DNA of 24,083 bases from Apostichopus parvimensis (taxonomy: Eukaryota > Echinodermata > Holothuroidea > Aspidochirotida > Stichopodidae). This document shows positions 1-10,199 of this stretch, piece after piece. The stretch is taken from positions 34,384-58,466 of the forward strand of contig KN882567.1 in NCBI GenBank assembly GCA_000934455.1, read 5' to 3'. The notes under the pieces were generated by a model. The model was not told where the DNA came from and did no database searches. It was given only the letters and a program-made list of their open reading frames with translations. The position numbers and the translations under genes are program-made. Position 1 is the stretch's first letter. Every line of letters starts with the position of its first letter.

Positions 1-34
1 GGAACGGGCAAATGGTCATTGATTGCCTGACTCT
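1..34 (-). CDS. PKS exon 4, truncated by window edge
   Basis: The acceptor is TATTCACATCACAG with AG at 36-35. With the G of exon 3 the exon reads E then SQAINDHLPV, plus two bases at the edge. In acyltransferases a Ser/Arg-x-Ile-Asn stretch followed by a Gln-Pro-Ala segment is expected right here. The shift to the AG two bases later would give an immediate stop, which supports this acceptor. The evidence is short but consistent in phase. Confidence 0.68.
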
Positions 35-3000
35 CTGTGATGTGAATACAACATTTAAGCTACCAAAAGAGAGGAGAAAGCTTCATCGATAACCCTCCAC
101 TGAGGGCTCACAACTACAAAAAGTGGAAAGGGTGTGTTGTTTAATAATATTAAGTGGGTCAAGGTCCCGTCCTTGATTTGCACGTCAACCGCTCAGCCCC
201 CCCCCCCCGTTTTGTGTGAACTTCTTTAAAAATGCCCAGCATTGTTTCTCCAACCAACAAAACGAGCATTAATTATTCCAATGAGTAACTACCGGATTCT
301 TCACCAGCTGGTACAAAGCAACAAGAAATAGTATAGATTATATGGCGCAATGCAATAAAATGTATCATAAAGCTTTGGGAATTTATGATAATCAGGAAGC
401 CAGTAGGCTTTGTGATTCCTTGCCATACAATTTGCTGAATTTTCCATATAAATATGTGAATAATGTAGAGCAAGTGAGTAAATTTGCCTATGCATTAAGT
501 GAGAACCAGAAAATAAATTGAGAGATCGCCAGCTCCCATGTGTACCACACCCTTGTGGACATCAACTATTTAATTCACTAGTAAAGATTTACAGTATATA
601 ATTTTAATACAAAGTCCAATGTGAAATGTACTGCAAACACATAGTTTGTATGAATAAAAGGACTTCCATACCTGTTGACCTCTTTTGACCTTTTACCTCT
701 ACCACTTTCAATCATGGGGCATCTATCTACCAAGTATGACATTGGTTCAACTTGTGGTTGATGATATGTTGTGTTTGCAAGCTGTTTTGACAATTTCCCA
801 TTAAGCCCCACCAATTCATGAATATTACTGGTCTAAGTTGTTGTTGCAAAGAGCTCATACTTACTATGTAGTTACATCACCATATCAAGTATGAACTAAA
901 CCGGACATACAATTGACCTTTTAAGAATTTTATGTTTAGCTCCGCCTACTCATAAATATTCACGAGATGGGACCACAGACAAAAGTGAACATCTACATAT
1001 CTTTGGGCATATTCTTAACCAGTCTGACATAAATTCAACCCTGTTTGTCTTGAGATATGGTGTTAAAAGCTTTTTACTGTGATAACGCTCTAGCCTTGCC
1101 CATTCATGAATAAAAATGAGAATGAATTTATTGATCACATGTCCATGTACCTATTATCACTGACATCACCATACTTGTATGAAATCAATCGGACATGAGG
1201 TTGAAAATCTATTGACATTTTAAGAAGTTATGTAAGGCCCTGCCATTAAATTAATAATCATGAGACGGGAACCATAATATGGCACATCTACGCATCATGG
1301 AGCATCTACCTATGAAGTGAGACGTTCATTCAACCTGTGATTCATGAGATATTGTTTTTACAAGCTGGTCTACACATAAACTTACACATACACACACGCA
1401 AGACACGCCAGCACAATTGCAAATATTATTGAGCTTCGGCATCGTAACCAAAATGAAGTTTTCGTCGTATTTAAAGAACGAAATCTCTATTGAAATTTAT
1501 GAGTCACTTAGTTCTCACCTGTTCTGTGAATTTTGTCTTTGTCTGTTTCTTTTGTTAGCATATGTTGCAAAGACCACTCAGCACCAAACCCATTGAGAAG
1601 TTTGTCAATCTCCTGTAACAGAAATGAAAAGTTATAACTGGTAACATAAAAGCAAATCAATCGTTATATTGAAGCGGATTTTTAAATAAAGAGCGTAGCA
1701 GCAATTGGTTGAACTCCTAAGAAGGTTCCATGAACCAGCGTTATAACTCATAAGTGTGAGTGAATGTCTCTGAAGTTTATATAAGTATAATGCTATTGGA
1801 ACTATATTAGTCAAATACAGTATTACTGACGAATTCAACTTTTACGATTTTGCATTCCCCAAGTCTACGATCCCCCCACCCCTATTTATGTACACAAATA
1901 ATCTTTTGACCTGCCCAAAACAGGTCGAACTACTCACTTCAATACAGTTGCTAAATATCTCTTCGGAAACCATCAGTTGTCGACCCATCGCCCACCACTG
2001 GGTACCCATTCCAGAAAAGACGAAGGCAAGCTGATGAGTACGATTATTGTACATTTCCTGTACTCGGCCTTCCACAAGCATGCCACTATTTGCTTCTATT
2101 TGACCTTGTCCACGGCGTTGTAGGATTTCGATCGTGTGCTGGTAAGACTCGCATACTACAGCCAGTCGATGTTGATGATGAGTAGCTCTCTTAGCTGCAG
2201 TTTGCAGGGCATTGTGAAATGTATCAGCATCAGCGTTCTTGAGAAAATCTACCCAGTCAGACACCTTTTGGTTAAGAGCGTTTATACTCGAAGCGGACAA
2301 AAATAGAACAGTGGGATAGATGTCATTTCTGCTATCGTCTTCTCGCAGGGATTGCTTTCTATTACTAGGGGGAGCTTCTAACACAAGATGAGCATTAGCC
2401 CCACCAAATCCAAAGCTACTGCAGCCTGCAACATATTTTGACTTCTTTGGCCATTCAACTGAATCGGTAGGAAGATTTATTTGGAAGTTTTCCCAGTCAA
2501 CTTTTTCAGTTCGTATTTGAAAGTGTGTCAATTTAGGGATTTGCTTTTTTTGTAAAACTAAGCATACCTTTATTACGCTGGCAACCCCAGCCGCGCCCTC
2601 AGTGTGCCCGAAGTTCGACTTAACAGAGCCTATTGTCAAAGGTGGGCAGTGAAGTTCATCTCTACCTATTCCAAGCACACGTCCAATTGCGGTTAACTCA
2701 GCAACATCCCCTGCCTGTGTACCTGTTCCGTGTGCCTCGACGTAGGGGACTTCCTGTGGCAAAATCTGTGCACTTTCATAAGCTCTCTTTAAGAGAGATA
2801 CCTGTGCATCTGTGTTGGGAGTAGTTATTCCATTAGTTCTCCCATCGTTGTTGATAGCCCCTCCCCTGATAACCGCGTGAATTCTGTCACCATCTTCTAA
2901 TGCTTTCTTAAGAGACTTCAACACTACTAACCCAACACCTTCCCCGCGCGAGTACCCATCAGCACGATTATCAAAACTTTTGCATTTACCATCTTTTGCT

Positions 3001-4009
3001 AACATTCTCGCTTGGCAAAGAGCTATGGTTGTAGAAGGAAGTAATAAAAGGTTTACTCCGCCCGCAATTGCAAGATTGCATTCGCCTTTTCTAATAGCGT
3101 CACATGCGTGATGAATTGCGTACATTGAAGAAGAGCATGCAGTATCAAAAGTGATACTTGGGCCCTGTAAATCAAACTGATAGGATATCCTGTTAGATAA
3201 CATGTTGCTGTTGTTTCCAGTAGCTGAATATTGACCTAAATTGTCATCAGGTAGTGTCAAAAGAAAACCATACTCTTTGGCCATCACACCGATATATACA
3301 CCTGTGGGAGACTTAGCCAATTCCTGCATATTTATTCCGTAATCTTCAAATGCTTCCCATGTAACCTCCAGTAAGTGACGCAATTGAGGATCCATGTGAT
3401 GGGCTTCCTCTGTGTTAACAAAGAAAACAAGCATGTGTAAAAATTGAGACGTTCAGAAATCAACTAACATATCATAATGGAGGGAAAACACCACATCGTA
3501 CGGTATTCTTCTGTGTGAAATGCGTTTTGTATTTACTGATGACATGAACTTTGCTTAATATTGCTATTTATTAGTCATGCATTGCTTCTCTATGTATAAT
3601 CTTTTTTCTGTCATTCAAAAGTTCCATTTCAAAGAGAGAAATATTTCACCTATAGGTTTGAAGTAAGAGAGCAACATTTTTACAACGGATGCTTTTCTTA
3701 TCGCTTTTATGCCATTTCGTACGCACCTGGGGGAATTTGGAAAAACTCTCTGTCAAATTCGTTGACATCTTGAGATAGATATCCAGCTGCTGCAGTGTAG
3801 ACCTTCCCTGGTATCCGGTCCCCCTGGCAGATGTAGCTTGGATCTAATCTTTCCGGAGGGTGTGGTTGAACACAATCAAGTCCTTGTGTAATAGTTTCCC
3901 AAAAATCATTGGTATTGTTTATACCACCGGGAAATCGGCAACCAATACCAACTATTGCTATCTTTTTGTCGATTGATAAGGTCTCGCTTTTCCTGCCCGC
4001 GGAATCCAT
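1..4009 (-). CDS. Animal type I polyketide synthase, 5' part of gene (KS and start of AT)
   Basis: Iterative multidomain enzyme that joins malonyl-derived units. The ketosynthase condenses and the acyltransferase loads extender units (family knowledge). Four coding exons on the minus strand, 4009-3727, 3409-1938, 1612-1519 and 34-1, join in frame to about 627 residues. Residues 16-440 form a full KS: KIAIVGIGCRFPGG at 16-29, active Cys186 in DTACSSS, His321 in EAHGTGT, His363 in KSNFGHTEGAAG, and GFGGANAH near 428-435. A linker follows. The AT begins with FSGMGTQW at 559-566 and continues through exons 3 and 4. Known proteins of this type exceed 2000 residues, so most of the gene (rest of AT, reductive domains, ACP) lies beyond the left edge. 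The start ATG at 4009-4007 lies 6 nt after a likely splice acceptor, which suggests a 5'UTR intron, and the short N-terminus before KS fits the family. Sea urchin pigment synthases and animal FAS-like PKSs are the closest types I can name. I cannot assign the subgroup. Ordinary fatty acid synthase is the main alternative. Confidence 0.93.
35..1518 (-). other. PKS intron 3 (contains repeat array)
   Basis: About 1.48 kb between exons 3 and 4. I found no coding match to a PKS in it. It holds a run of 12 C at 197-208 and a tandem array of a roughly 290-bp repeat at about 638-1385. The short open frames on both strands lack codon structure or recognisable motifs. Confidence 0.7.
638..1385. repeat. 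Tandem array, ~290-bp unit, about 2.6 diverged copies
   Basis: Anchor segments recur at a fixed spacing. ATTCAACC-like anchors followed by GAGATAT lie near 744, 1031 and 1327. CATCACCATA anchors followed by CGGACAT and TGACNTTTTAAGAA lie near 877 and 1166. The copies have diverged with small indels. A related core occurs on the opposite orientation at about 21028-21100, so the unit belongs to a dispersed family. Confidence 0.75.
1519..1612 (-). CDS. PKS exon 3 (31 codons of AT)
   Basis: A 94-nt exon. The acceptor is TTTCTGTTACAG with AG at 1614-1613. The donor is ACAG|GTGAGA with GT at 1518-1517. It enters in phase 0, matching exon 2, and leaves in phase 1. The peptide starts EIDKLLNGFGAEWSL and ends TDKDKIHRT, as expected just after the acyltransferase GMGTQW motif: an amphipathic helix with a Glu-Trp-Ser-Leu turn. 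Phase, splice sites and family register all agree. Confidence 0.88.
1613..1937 (-). other. PKS intron 2
   Basis: A 325-nt intron with GTGAGT donor and TTACAG acceptor. Nothing else is recognised in it. Confidence 0.85.
1938..3409 (-). CDS. PKS exon 2 (most of KS, linker, AT start)
   Basis: The acceptor is AACACAG with AG at 3411-3410. The first two bases complete a Glu codon with the G of exon 1, giving PPEEAHHMDPQ, the standard KS sequence at this point. The donor is GAA|GTGAGT with GT at 1937-1936, phase 0. Exons 1 and 2 total 1755 nt, exactly 585 codons. The long open frame runs on both sides of this exon into intron sequence (the leading MLVFFVNT and the tail after IFSNCIE). Those parts are not protein. 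Confidence 0.92.
3410..3726 (-). other. PKS intron 1
   Basis: A 317-nt AT-rich intron with GTGCGT donor and AACACAG acceptor. No other feature is seen. Confidence 0.88.
3727..4009 (-). CDS. PKS exon 1 (start codon to phase-1 donor)
   Basis: Encodes residues 1-94 plus one base of codon 95. It ends at CCA-G followed by the donor GTGCGT (3726-3721). The open frame continues a few codons into the intron as GAYEMA and then stops, whereas the family needs the EEAxxMDPQ stretch supplied by the next exon. The bases just before the ATG read ...TTATCAACAG|ACCATA on the minus strand, a credible acceptor with AG at 4017-4016. The true transcript start therefore probably lies further right. Confidence 0.9.
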
Positions 4010-4376
4010 TATGGTCTGTTGATAACGAAAAGTAATAATCATGATGATGATAGTAAAAGATGTCACTGTGGTATCGAAACCTCTGATTAGAGGAAGTATG
4101 ATGCCATCTAATCTTCTAATATGTGTTTTTTAGAATCAAAAGTAAAATGAAGTAATGATCTTAATTTGACCTAAGAAATCATTGTCATTATTGTCAAACA
4201 ATCCTAAGATACCAAATATCGCTTGATATTAATTGTTGCACTGCTAACTTAGCATTCCTTGAGGGTCATTGGCGTACGTGCGGGGTGGGGAAGCGGAAAG
4301 CCTGCCCTCCCCCCTCCCAAACAGAAATCAAAATTTGGGCAAAGGTTGAAATATTCGGCAGCCCTTTGCCAGAAAT

Positions 4377-4480
4377 GTCTTCGATTTTCCCCCGCATTGT
4401 TCCCGATTCTTACCCAAATTGTGCCCGATTCTTGCCCAAATCGGTACCGATTTTTGCCCGAATGGTTCCAGATTATTTAA
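4377..4480 (+). repeat. 22-bp minisatellite, about 4.7 units
   Basis: Units of exactly 22 bp start at 4377, 4399, 4421, 4443 and 4465 (the last one partial). The two best match GTKCCCGATTCTTRCCCAAATY, and the outer ones have drifted. The flanks (GGCGTACGTGCGGGG near 4270 and a 12-C run at 4535-4546) look like pieces of a DNA transposon, but I could not match two ends. Two overlapping open frames across this stretch are by-products of the repeat. Confidence 0.85.
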
Positions 4481-4744
4481 AGTGTCCTCCGTATTGTTAT
4501 ATAGCTAGATAGTCTCCTTCGTAGGTTGACTAGTCCCCCCCCCCCCTCCGCCCTCATCTCCTTATTTTGTCTGCAGTCTGTTGTAAAGGGACAGATTTGT
4601 AAATAAAATGGAGGCTCAAATATAAAACGAAGAAAAGAACAGAGCAACATTAGGCAGATTTTACTAAAAATCTCTGAGTGTTGCAATGACAATTATTGTA
4701 GCTGCACAGTTAGCGACCCATATTAGAAGACTCTAACAATACAA

Positions 4745-5175
4745 TTTCTTGACGTGATATGCAGTGAAATTAAATCTCTGTTCAGTCAGAAGAGAAAAGA
4801 GCACATGAGCTTTGCGCCCTAATTCCGGAGGTAATTGTGAAACAGAGAAATGCCGAAGTGGGGGAGCTGGGTCGAAGCCTTTCACAAAGTGAGCTACAGA
4901 GGTTAATGGATTTCTAGAAACGACAGTTGGCTATAACCACAACGAAGGTAACAATCCTATTGGCTTCCCACGCAGACACCACTTTCTTTCACAATGTACG
5001 AGAACTACCGAAGATTCTGTCTGTGTTGCCACTAGGGAGCGTAGAGGCAGAGAGATCGTTTGCGTGTTTGAGGCGCAATTTACGACTGTCTCCGGAATAC
5101 TATGTGAACAGAGAAGCTGGCTAATTTAACAGTTCATCTTCATGAACGCACAGACTGTCCCATTCACAAAGACGC
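4745..5175 (+). pseudogene. hAT-family transposase, C-terminal remnant
   Basis: Decayed 3' end of a hAT (ZMYM1/TTF-like) transposase. A DVICSEIK segment near 4752 is followed, after a frameshift, by LIPEVIVKQRNAEVGELG (about 4819-4872). A stop follows near 4915. The C-terminal dimerisation block at about 4988-5115 carries FFHNVRELPKILSVLPL and then EAERSFACLRR. Another +1 shift gives LTVHLHERTDCPIHKD to 5175. Family members have the same order: a hydrophobic leucine stretch, then a Glu-Arg-Ser-Phe core, then a final Leu/Val-rich helix. The catalytic region upstream is missing. It has no intact start and at least two frame breaks, so it is a fossil. Confidence 0.82.
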
Positions 5176-6829
5176 ACATTTGCAAACGATACATGGAACT
5201 ACACCCTCGTCGAAAGATGGGGATACTGTGAATTGTTTGATGACAAATATACCTAGGCATATATCAAGAATATGCCAAATGTTCCGGGGATTTAGGATCG
5301 TTTCATCTCATAAAAGGTCCAGAAACAAGGCAAATATTCTTGTTGTTGTTAACCTTTTTGCTTCTGACAACAATCGTTGCCGAGAGACGACAGTACTTGT
5401 TAGCTTTATATAAGTTCGCAATGAAATGTCTGTTCTTTGTCTTTGTGTCAACTCATTCTTATTTAATAACAGCTTATAGCTTACGGCTTACAGTGATGCA
5501 AGTCTAAGGCACCAGCCTTGCAACGCAAGTCAAGGAATGGACATACAAATTTGGCGTCGAGGTGACGATTGCAGGGAACTGAACACGTTCAAAGCATATG
5601 AAGTCATAGTCATAGCCTACCGCATTAACGCAACGGTAGCAATACACATGCTCGAACTGTCATGACTGACGTGAAGTTCTGTTACTGAGAAGAAAATCGT
5701 CATTTGAAGTTCAATGTAATTTAACTAATGCAGAAACTTAAGTTTAAGAAATTCAGAAACACAACTGGTAGGATTACTCGAAAGGCAATTGTAAAGGAAG
5801 GAGTTTACACGAGAAAATTTAACTTGAAACTTAGCCGACGACTGTTAGCATATTCCAGTGACGAAGAGTGGCTATCCCCATGATTTCGGCGAGCAACGTA
5901 GCAACTAACGGCATCGAATTTCAATTGAGCAAATCCAGTGAAGCCGAACCTGTTATTGTTCTTTCTGATCAATGGCAATCGAGCAAGAACTAGTTAAGCA
6001 GAACGAATGAATACGAAGAGTTGGTATGCAGTTAGCATATTTGAAGACAGTCAATGAAATAAGCATGAGCTCATATATATATTTAATCTAATGACGTGTA
6101 ACGGCAAAAAACGTTGGTGAAAGCTAGCGTGATCATTAGTTACTGCAGTAAAGTGTTGTTATTCTCATTGCGTATAGCTTACTAGGCAGTAGATTGCAAG
6201 TAGCATATATAAGACAACGAGTCGATATCTATGGAATATTATGTCAGCCAAAATGCTTGCAGTACAAAATGTATGATATATTTTGCATAGCATGACACAT
6301 TCAGCAAGTAATCATAGTAAACATATTTGATACCTTATTCCACTATGGTAATAGTAATAGTCAAGCTGTGAAGGTATTGAATTGCCGGTGAGCCTAGTTT
6401 AGTGGATAACGTAATTAGATTGTTTGTCGACGATAAATGTTAACAACACGCGTCTTGAATTTACCTTCAAAAACCATGATGTCCAGCCTTCCAAACGAAG
6501 ATTACGTCTTATTGAATTTAAGTTCTTTGGATTTCATTTCGTTGCCGTGACCAGTGGTGAAATTTGTAACCTGGTCGTCTTATCTGGGCAAAGTCAGTTC
6601 CTAACCAGGTTTCCGTGATGGCCAAAAAGTGAACATGATTCTCTGTAACAACTTCATGTATTTCAAGAGGTGATAAAGTAAGTGAAACATTTGACTACGT
6701 TTTGTTTATGTCTATTACGTTTTGCTACAGTTCTGCGAAAGTTGGGGGGGGGGGGGGTGATGGGTGCGCATTGGTCAAGGATAATAAAGGATTATTTTGT
6801 CCCACCAGTCAAATGCGTAAATTGGAAGG
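5176..6829. other. Intergenic stretch between two transposon remnants
   Basis: No gene is recognised. A TTGGCGTCGAGGTGACG string at 5551-5567 resembles the primer-binding region that follows a left LTR in Ty3/gypsy elements, and a broken Lys/Arg-rich frame follows at about 5730-5880. I could not find LTRs, so a gypsy 5' region here is only a possibility. A run of 14 G lies at 6744-6757. Confidence 0.4.
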
Positions 6830-8385
6830 ATTCCAAGCAAAAGCTCACCCAGATAGTAATGGGGAGTCATTGTTTATTTATAGCAGCCCGGTGTCGTATG
6901 CCACTCGACATACACTAAATGAATGTTTAGATGATACAAAATCAGGGTATTATCGAACCGGTAGCACATTCTGATTATGCCCGCCCAGTAGTGGTAGTAA
7001 GCAAACCAAGTGGTAAAAATCGGACTTTGCGGTAATTACAAGATAACTGCCAACAAAGTACTGAAGTTTGAGTAATATCATATACCGACTTTGGAGGATC
7101 TAATACAGGGTCCTCAAGGGGGTCACCAACACTTAAAATTAGATATGTCTCACGCCTATGGTCATATAAAACAAGATGACTCAGCAAGGAAGTATACTAC
7201 GATTAACACTTATGAGGGTTCATTTAAATATACCCGTTGCCCCTTGGAGATATTCCAATGTTTCGCCCTTACTTAGATGACATTATAGTGAGTGAAAAAG
7301 ATAGAAATGATCATTTAGAAAACTTAAACAAAAACTAGAAAAATTGGAAGAAAATGGTCGAAAGTTACACAATATTAGTGTGAATTTTGCAAGGAATCTG
7401 TCGAGTACCTTGGACACTCTGAATGCTAAGGGCCTTGGACCTCCGCAACAGAAAAACCGATTGGATCCAACTAGCGCCTTTCCCCCCAAACCGAACATAA
7501 CTGCAAGCATATTTAGGCTTGTTAGGGTATTACAGGAAGTTAATTTCTGATGTATCTCATTGGACACAATTACTGCAGCAAGAGTATTGCTCTCGTATAG
7601 CTATAGTTATCGGGTAATAAAAGCGAAAATTCAAAGTTAACTTGGGTGCCATCCCAAGCAGTAACCTTAAGTAAGTCAAAAGAACTACTGCAAAGGGAGG
7701 AGACTGTTAGCTCATCAAGACCAATGCTGTAATATACAGATGCCAGCCAATATAGTTATGGTGCAGTGATTAGCCATACAACGCCAGATGGTAGTGAACG
7801 CCCCGAAGTTTTTGCTTCCCGAACGCTTAGTTAAAGTGAACGTAATTACGCTCAGTTTTAGAAGGAACGTCTGTCAACAGTCTTCTGACTGAAGAAGTTA
7901 CATAAGTATCTTCAAAAGACACAATAGCCACAGATCACAGTTTGATTACTTGGTAGTCAGAAGTCTGCCATCCCCATGACCTCAGCACGAGACAAGATGG
8001 CACATGCTATTATTGGCAAATGATTTTGATATTATTCACAAAGAAGGTCGTTAGCATGACAATGCTGATGCATTACATGGTTATATGATACATTACTACC
8101 AGGGTCGGAGAGGAAAAAAGGGAATTTGCTCTATGATTTTGATGAAAGGCCTGTCGAGGCAGCTGAGATCAATTCTCAGACTATATAGTAAAGACCAAAT
8201 TCCGGCAAGCGTAAGTATGTATTGAGGGTATAGCCAGATGGAAGAAATACGGGACAAGAGTTTACTCCATTCTCATAAAAGCGAGATGAACTCAGTGTGG
8301 AGGATGATATTTGTGGGGTCATGGTGTGTTAATACCTAATAGGGTCCGTCCGTCAAATCACGGATGGTTGTTGCTGGACCCTCTC
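6830..8385 (+). pseudogene. Ty3/gypsy retrotransposon pol remnant (RT, RNase H, integrase N-terminus)
   Basis: Decayed polyprotein read across frames. In order: PVSYATRHTLNE near 6890; a PVVVVSKPSGK segment near 6990; the palm segment LKLDMSHAYGHIKQDD near 7134-7181; SARKYTTIN; a YLDDIIVS catalytic box near 7270; a connection segment; TDASQYSYGAVISHT near 7740 (RNase H Asp); ASRTLS; a KYLQKTHN segment; a NADALHG segment near 8060; and the integrase pre-core KRDELSVEDD near 8283. The integrase core and both LTRs are absent. Several stops and shifts make it non-functional. The order of domains is that of Ty3/gypsy, with integrase after RNase H. Confidence 0.88.
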
Positions 8386-9541
8386 CAAAAATTACCACCC
8401 TCGTTGCATGCTTAGAGCACCACGAAATAGGCATATACTGAAAATGTCAGATGCATTGCTTCAAAATTGGCTATTTAGTTACAGTTTGAAATTCCGCAAT
8501 TTGTCGTCACCGTGTCATTTTCTTGATTTCTGATTTCTCTGATTTCTCAGCTCTTAAATAGCCTACTACCTTCCTTTTATAGAAGCCCATACATTGGATA
8601 CCATAGGAATGAGGAATTAAACAAAATATAGTCTACAAAATCATTGTCGCAATACCACATACTCCAAAATATAGGGTTTTGATATGGAATGACCCAATAG
8701 CCAAGCATTGCACACATTTCGCGCCCAGCAATCTGTACAGTAAATTCTGTGTGATTTAATGCTAGAAAATACCTATGAGAATTGGGTCTAGTCTGAAGAT
8801 ATTTCTAACCACTGTCGCTTGCATTCTTAGGCAAACTTAACATCTAAGTTCAGAAAATATCAACATATAGGATGAGAGTTGTTTTGTTTCTCTTTTGTTT
8901 CTGCAGTTTCTGCAGATATAATTATATTTCATTGTTGCATTATTGTTTTTGCTTTTCTTTCTATTCATAGTTTATGTATGGCGCTTTTGACAACTATTTT
9001 GTTTATAATTAGCGCATTATAAATCTTAGTTATTATTATTAGTTTACTTAACAGTCCGTCGATATTTTGGCCTATTCATTAAAGTTTTTCTACACGTTAG
9101 CATTTCGACAAAAAGGTCCAAATTTCAAATGATATTGATCGTTATAGCATTTACAAAAATAAACCTTTTTTTAGAGATCATACGTCAAACCATACAAGAG
9201 TTCTATCCCCGCACCTTCAAGAGTTTCCTAAGTTTCCACTGATCATAATTTAAAAAAACTTACCCCTTTGACGCTAACTCAGGGACTGGGGTAACATCGT
9301 TCTTCTCTCGGCCTCAAAGAATCACTGTCAGCAATATTGGTGAAATGATCAAAAAACCATGGAACCACTGGGTTTATATATCGCGTGATTTGTTTTCCAG
9401 ACCTTGAAAGTGGTAAATCTCCTTTTTTGGTATTTTTGTAAATGCTTGAATATTCATGAACATGGTAATATCACAATTTATTTCCTTATTTGACCGAATC
9501 TATTACACTGAACAAACGTGACAGTGAGCTATGTACACGCT
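8386..9541. other. Intergenic AT-rich stretch, no gene seen
   Basis: There is no open frame of note on either strand and no recognisable repeat unit. The right end leads into the putative promoter of the Patched-domain gene. Confidence 0.6.
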
Positions 9542-9576
9542 TATAAATTCAATTGAGGTACGCCTGATACTATCAG
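9542..9576 (+). promoter_or_regulatory. Putative TATA box and initiator of the Patched-domain gene
   Basis: TATAAAT at 9542-9548 is followed by an initiator-like ATCAGA whose A is at 9575, 33 nt downstream, the usual spacing for a TATA promoter. A short segment ending in a strong donor (AAAG|GTAAGA, 9619/9620) follows, as expected for a non-coding first exon. This is inferred from spacing only. Confidence 0.45.
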
Positions 9577-9619
9577 AACGTCTTCTCTGTCTACATGCAA
9601 CGTAACATTTGCAGCAAAG
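9575..9619 (+). other. Putative non-coding first exon, Patched-domain gene
   Basis: It would run from the predicted initiator to the donor GTAAGA at 9620. The partner acceptor TTTATTTCCACACAG ends at 10142, 57 nt before the ATG at 10200. The intron would be 522 nt. There is no coding content. RNA evidence would decide it. Confidence 0.4.
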
Positions 9620-10199
9620 GTAAGATCATTGCATAGCATTTTAAGATCCTGTACTACTTTCAGATTATTTTGAAGTTTTGCCACCATTGAATGTCTTAAC
9701 TTTTTGTTTTCTACTTCTCAAATAACATTTTCATATTCTAGCTCTTGAACTACCCGCAACTCACCTGTTCAAAATGTACTACGTATGATGTTTGTGCATA
9801 TCGATATTGGAAATTGAAAAAAATATCTTCTTTCTTTCCTCTTCTCCTGGCTTTAGATGTTCTACAGATATTCTACTTTGCAAAGTTTATTAATTTTCAT
9901 CAATATTGAAATGATTAACTCTACTAGTCTTGGAATTACTATGTTACAAAATATCAACAGAGATCAACACCTGGTCGCATTTCACATTTTTGGGTGGGAA
10001 TTTTAGCACAGATATATGATCCGGTAATTATTAGTTTACTAAGTATTTTTGCACTTCAGAATGAAGCATTGCTATCTACTGATTTCATAATTGTTTATTA
10101 GAGATTTCAATGTGGATAACGGTTTTGTTTATTTCCACACAGTTGGTATCCGTATCACGTCAATTTGTCCTTTAGCTACGCTTAACCTCCAAAGACGCG

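Noticed and set aside
1842-1937. Extension of the PKS open frame past IFSNCIE
   Set aside because: The frame crosses a GTGAGT donor, and the acyltransferase register continues instead in the exon at 1612-1519. The extension has no family match.
2633-2824. Plus-strand open frame inside the PKS
   Set aside because: Antisense shadow of the ketosynthase exon, without motifs.
4259-4512. Two overlapping 73-75 residue frames
   Set aside because: They are produced by the 22-bp minisatellite. The unit is not a multiple of three and the frames have no protein character.
5551-5880. Gypsy left LTR end, primer site and gag start
   Set aside because: The string is suggestive, but no second LTR copy was found near 8400 and the frame after it is broken. 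Kept only as a remark.
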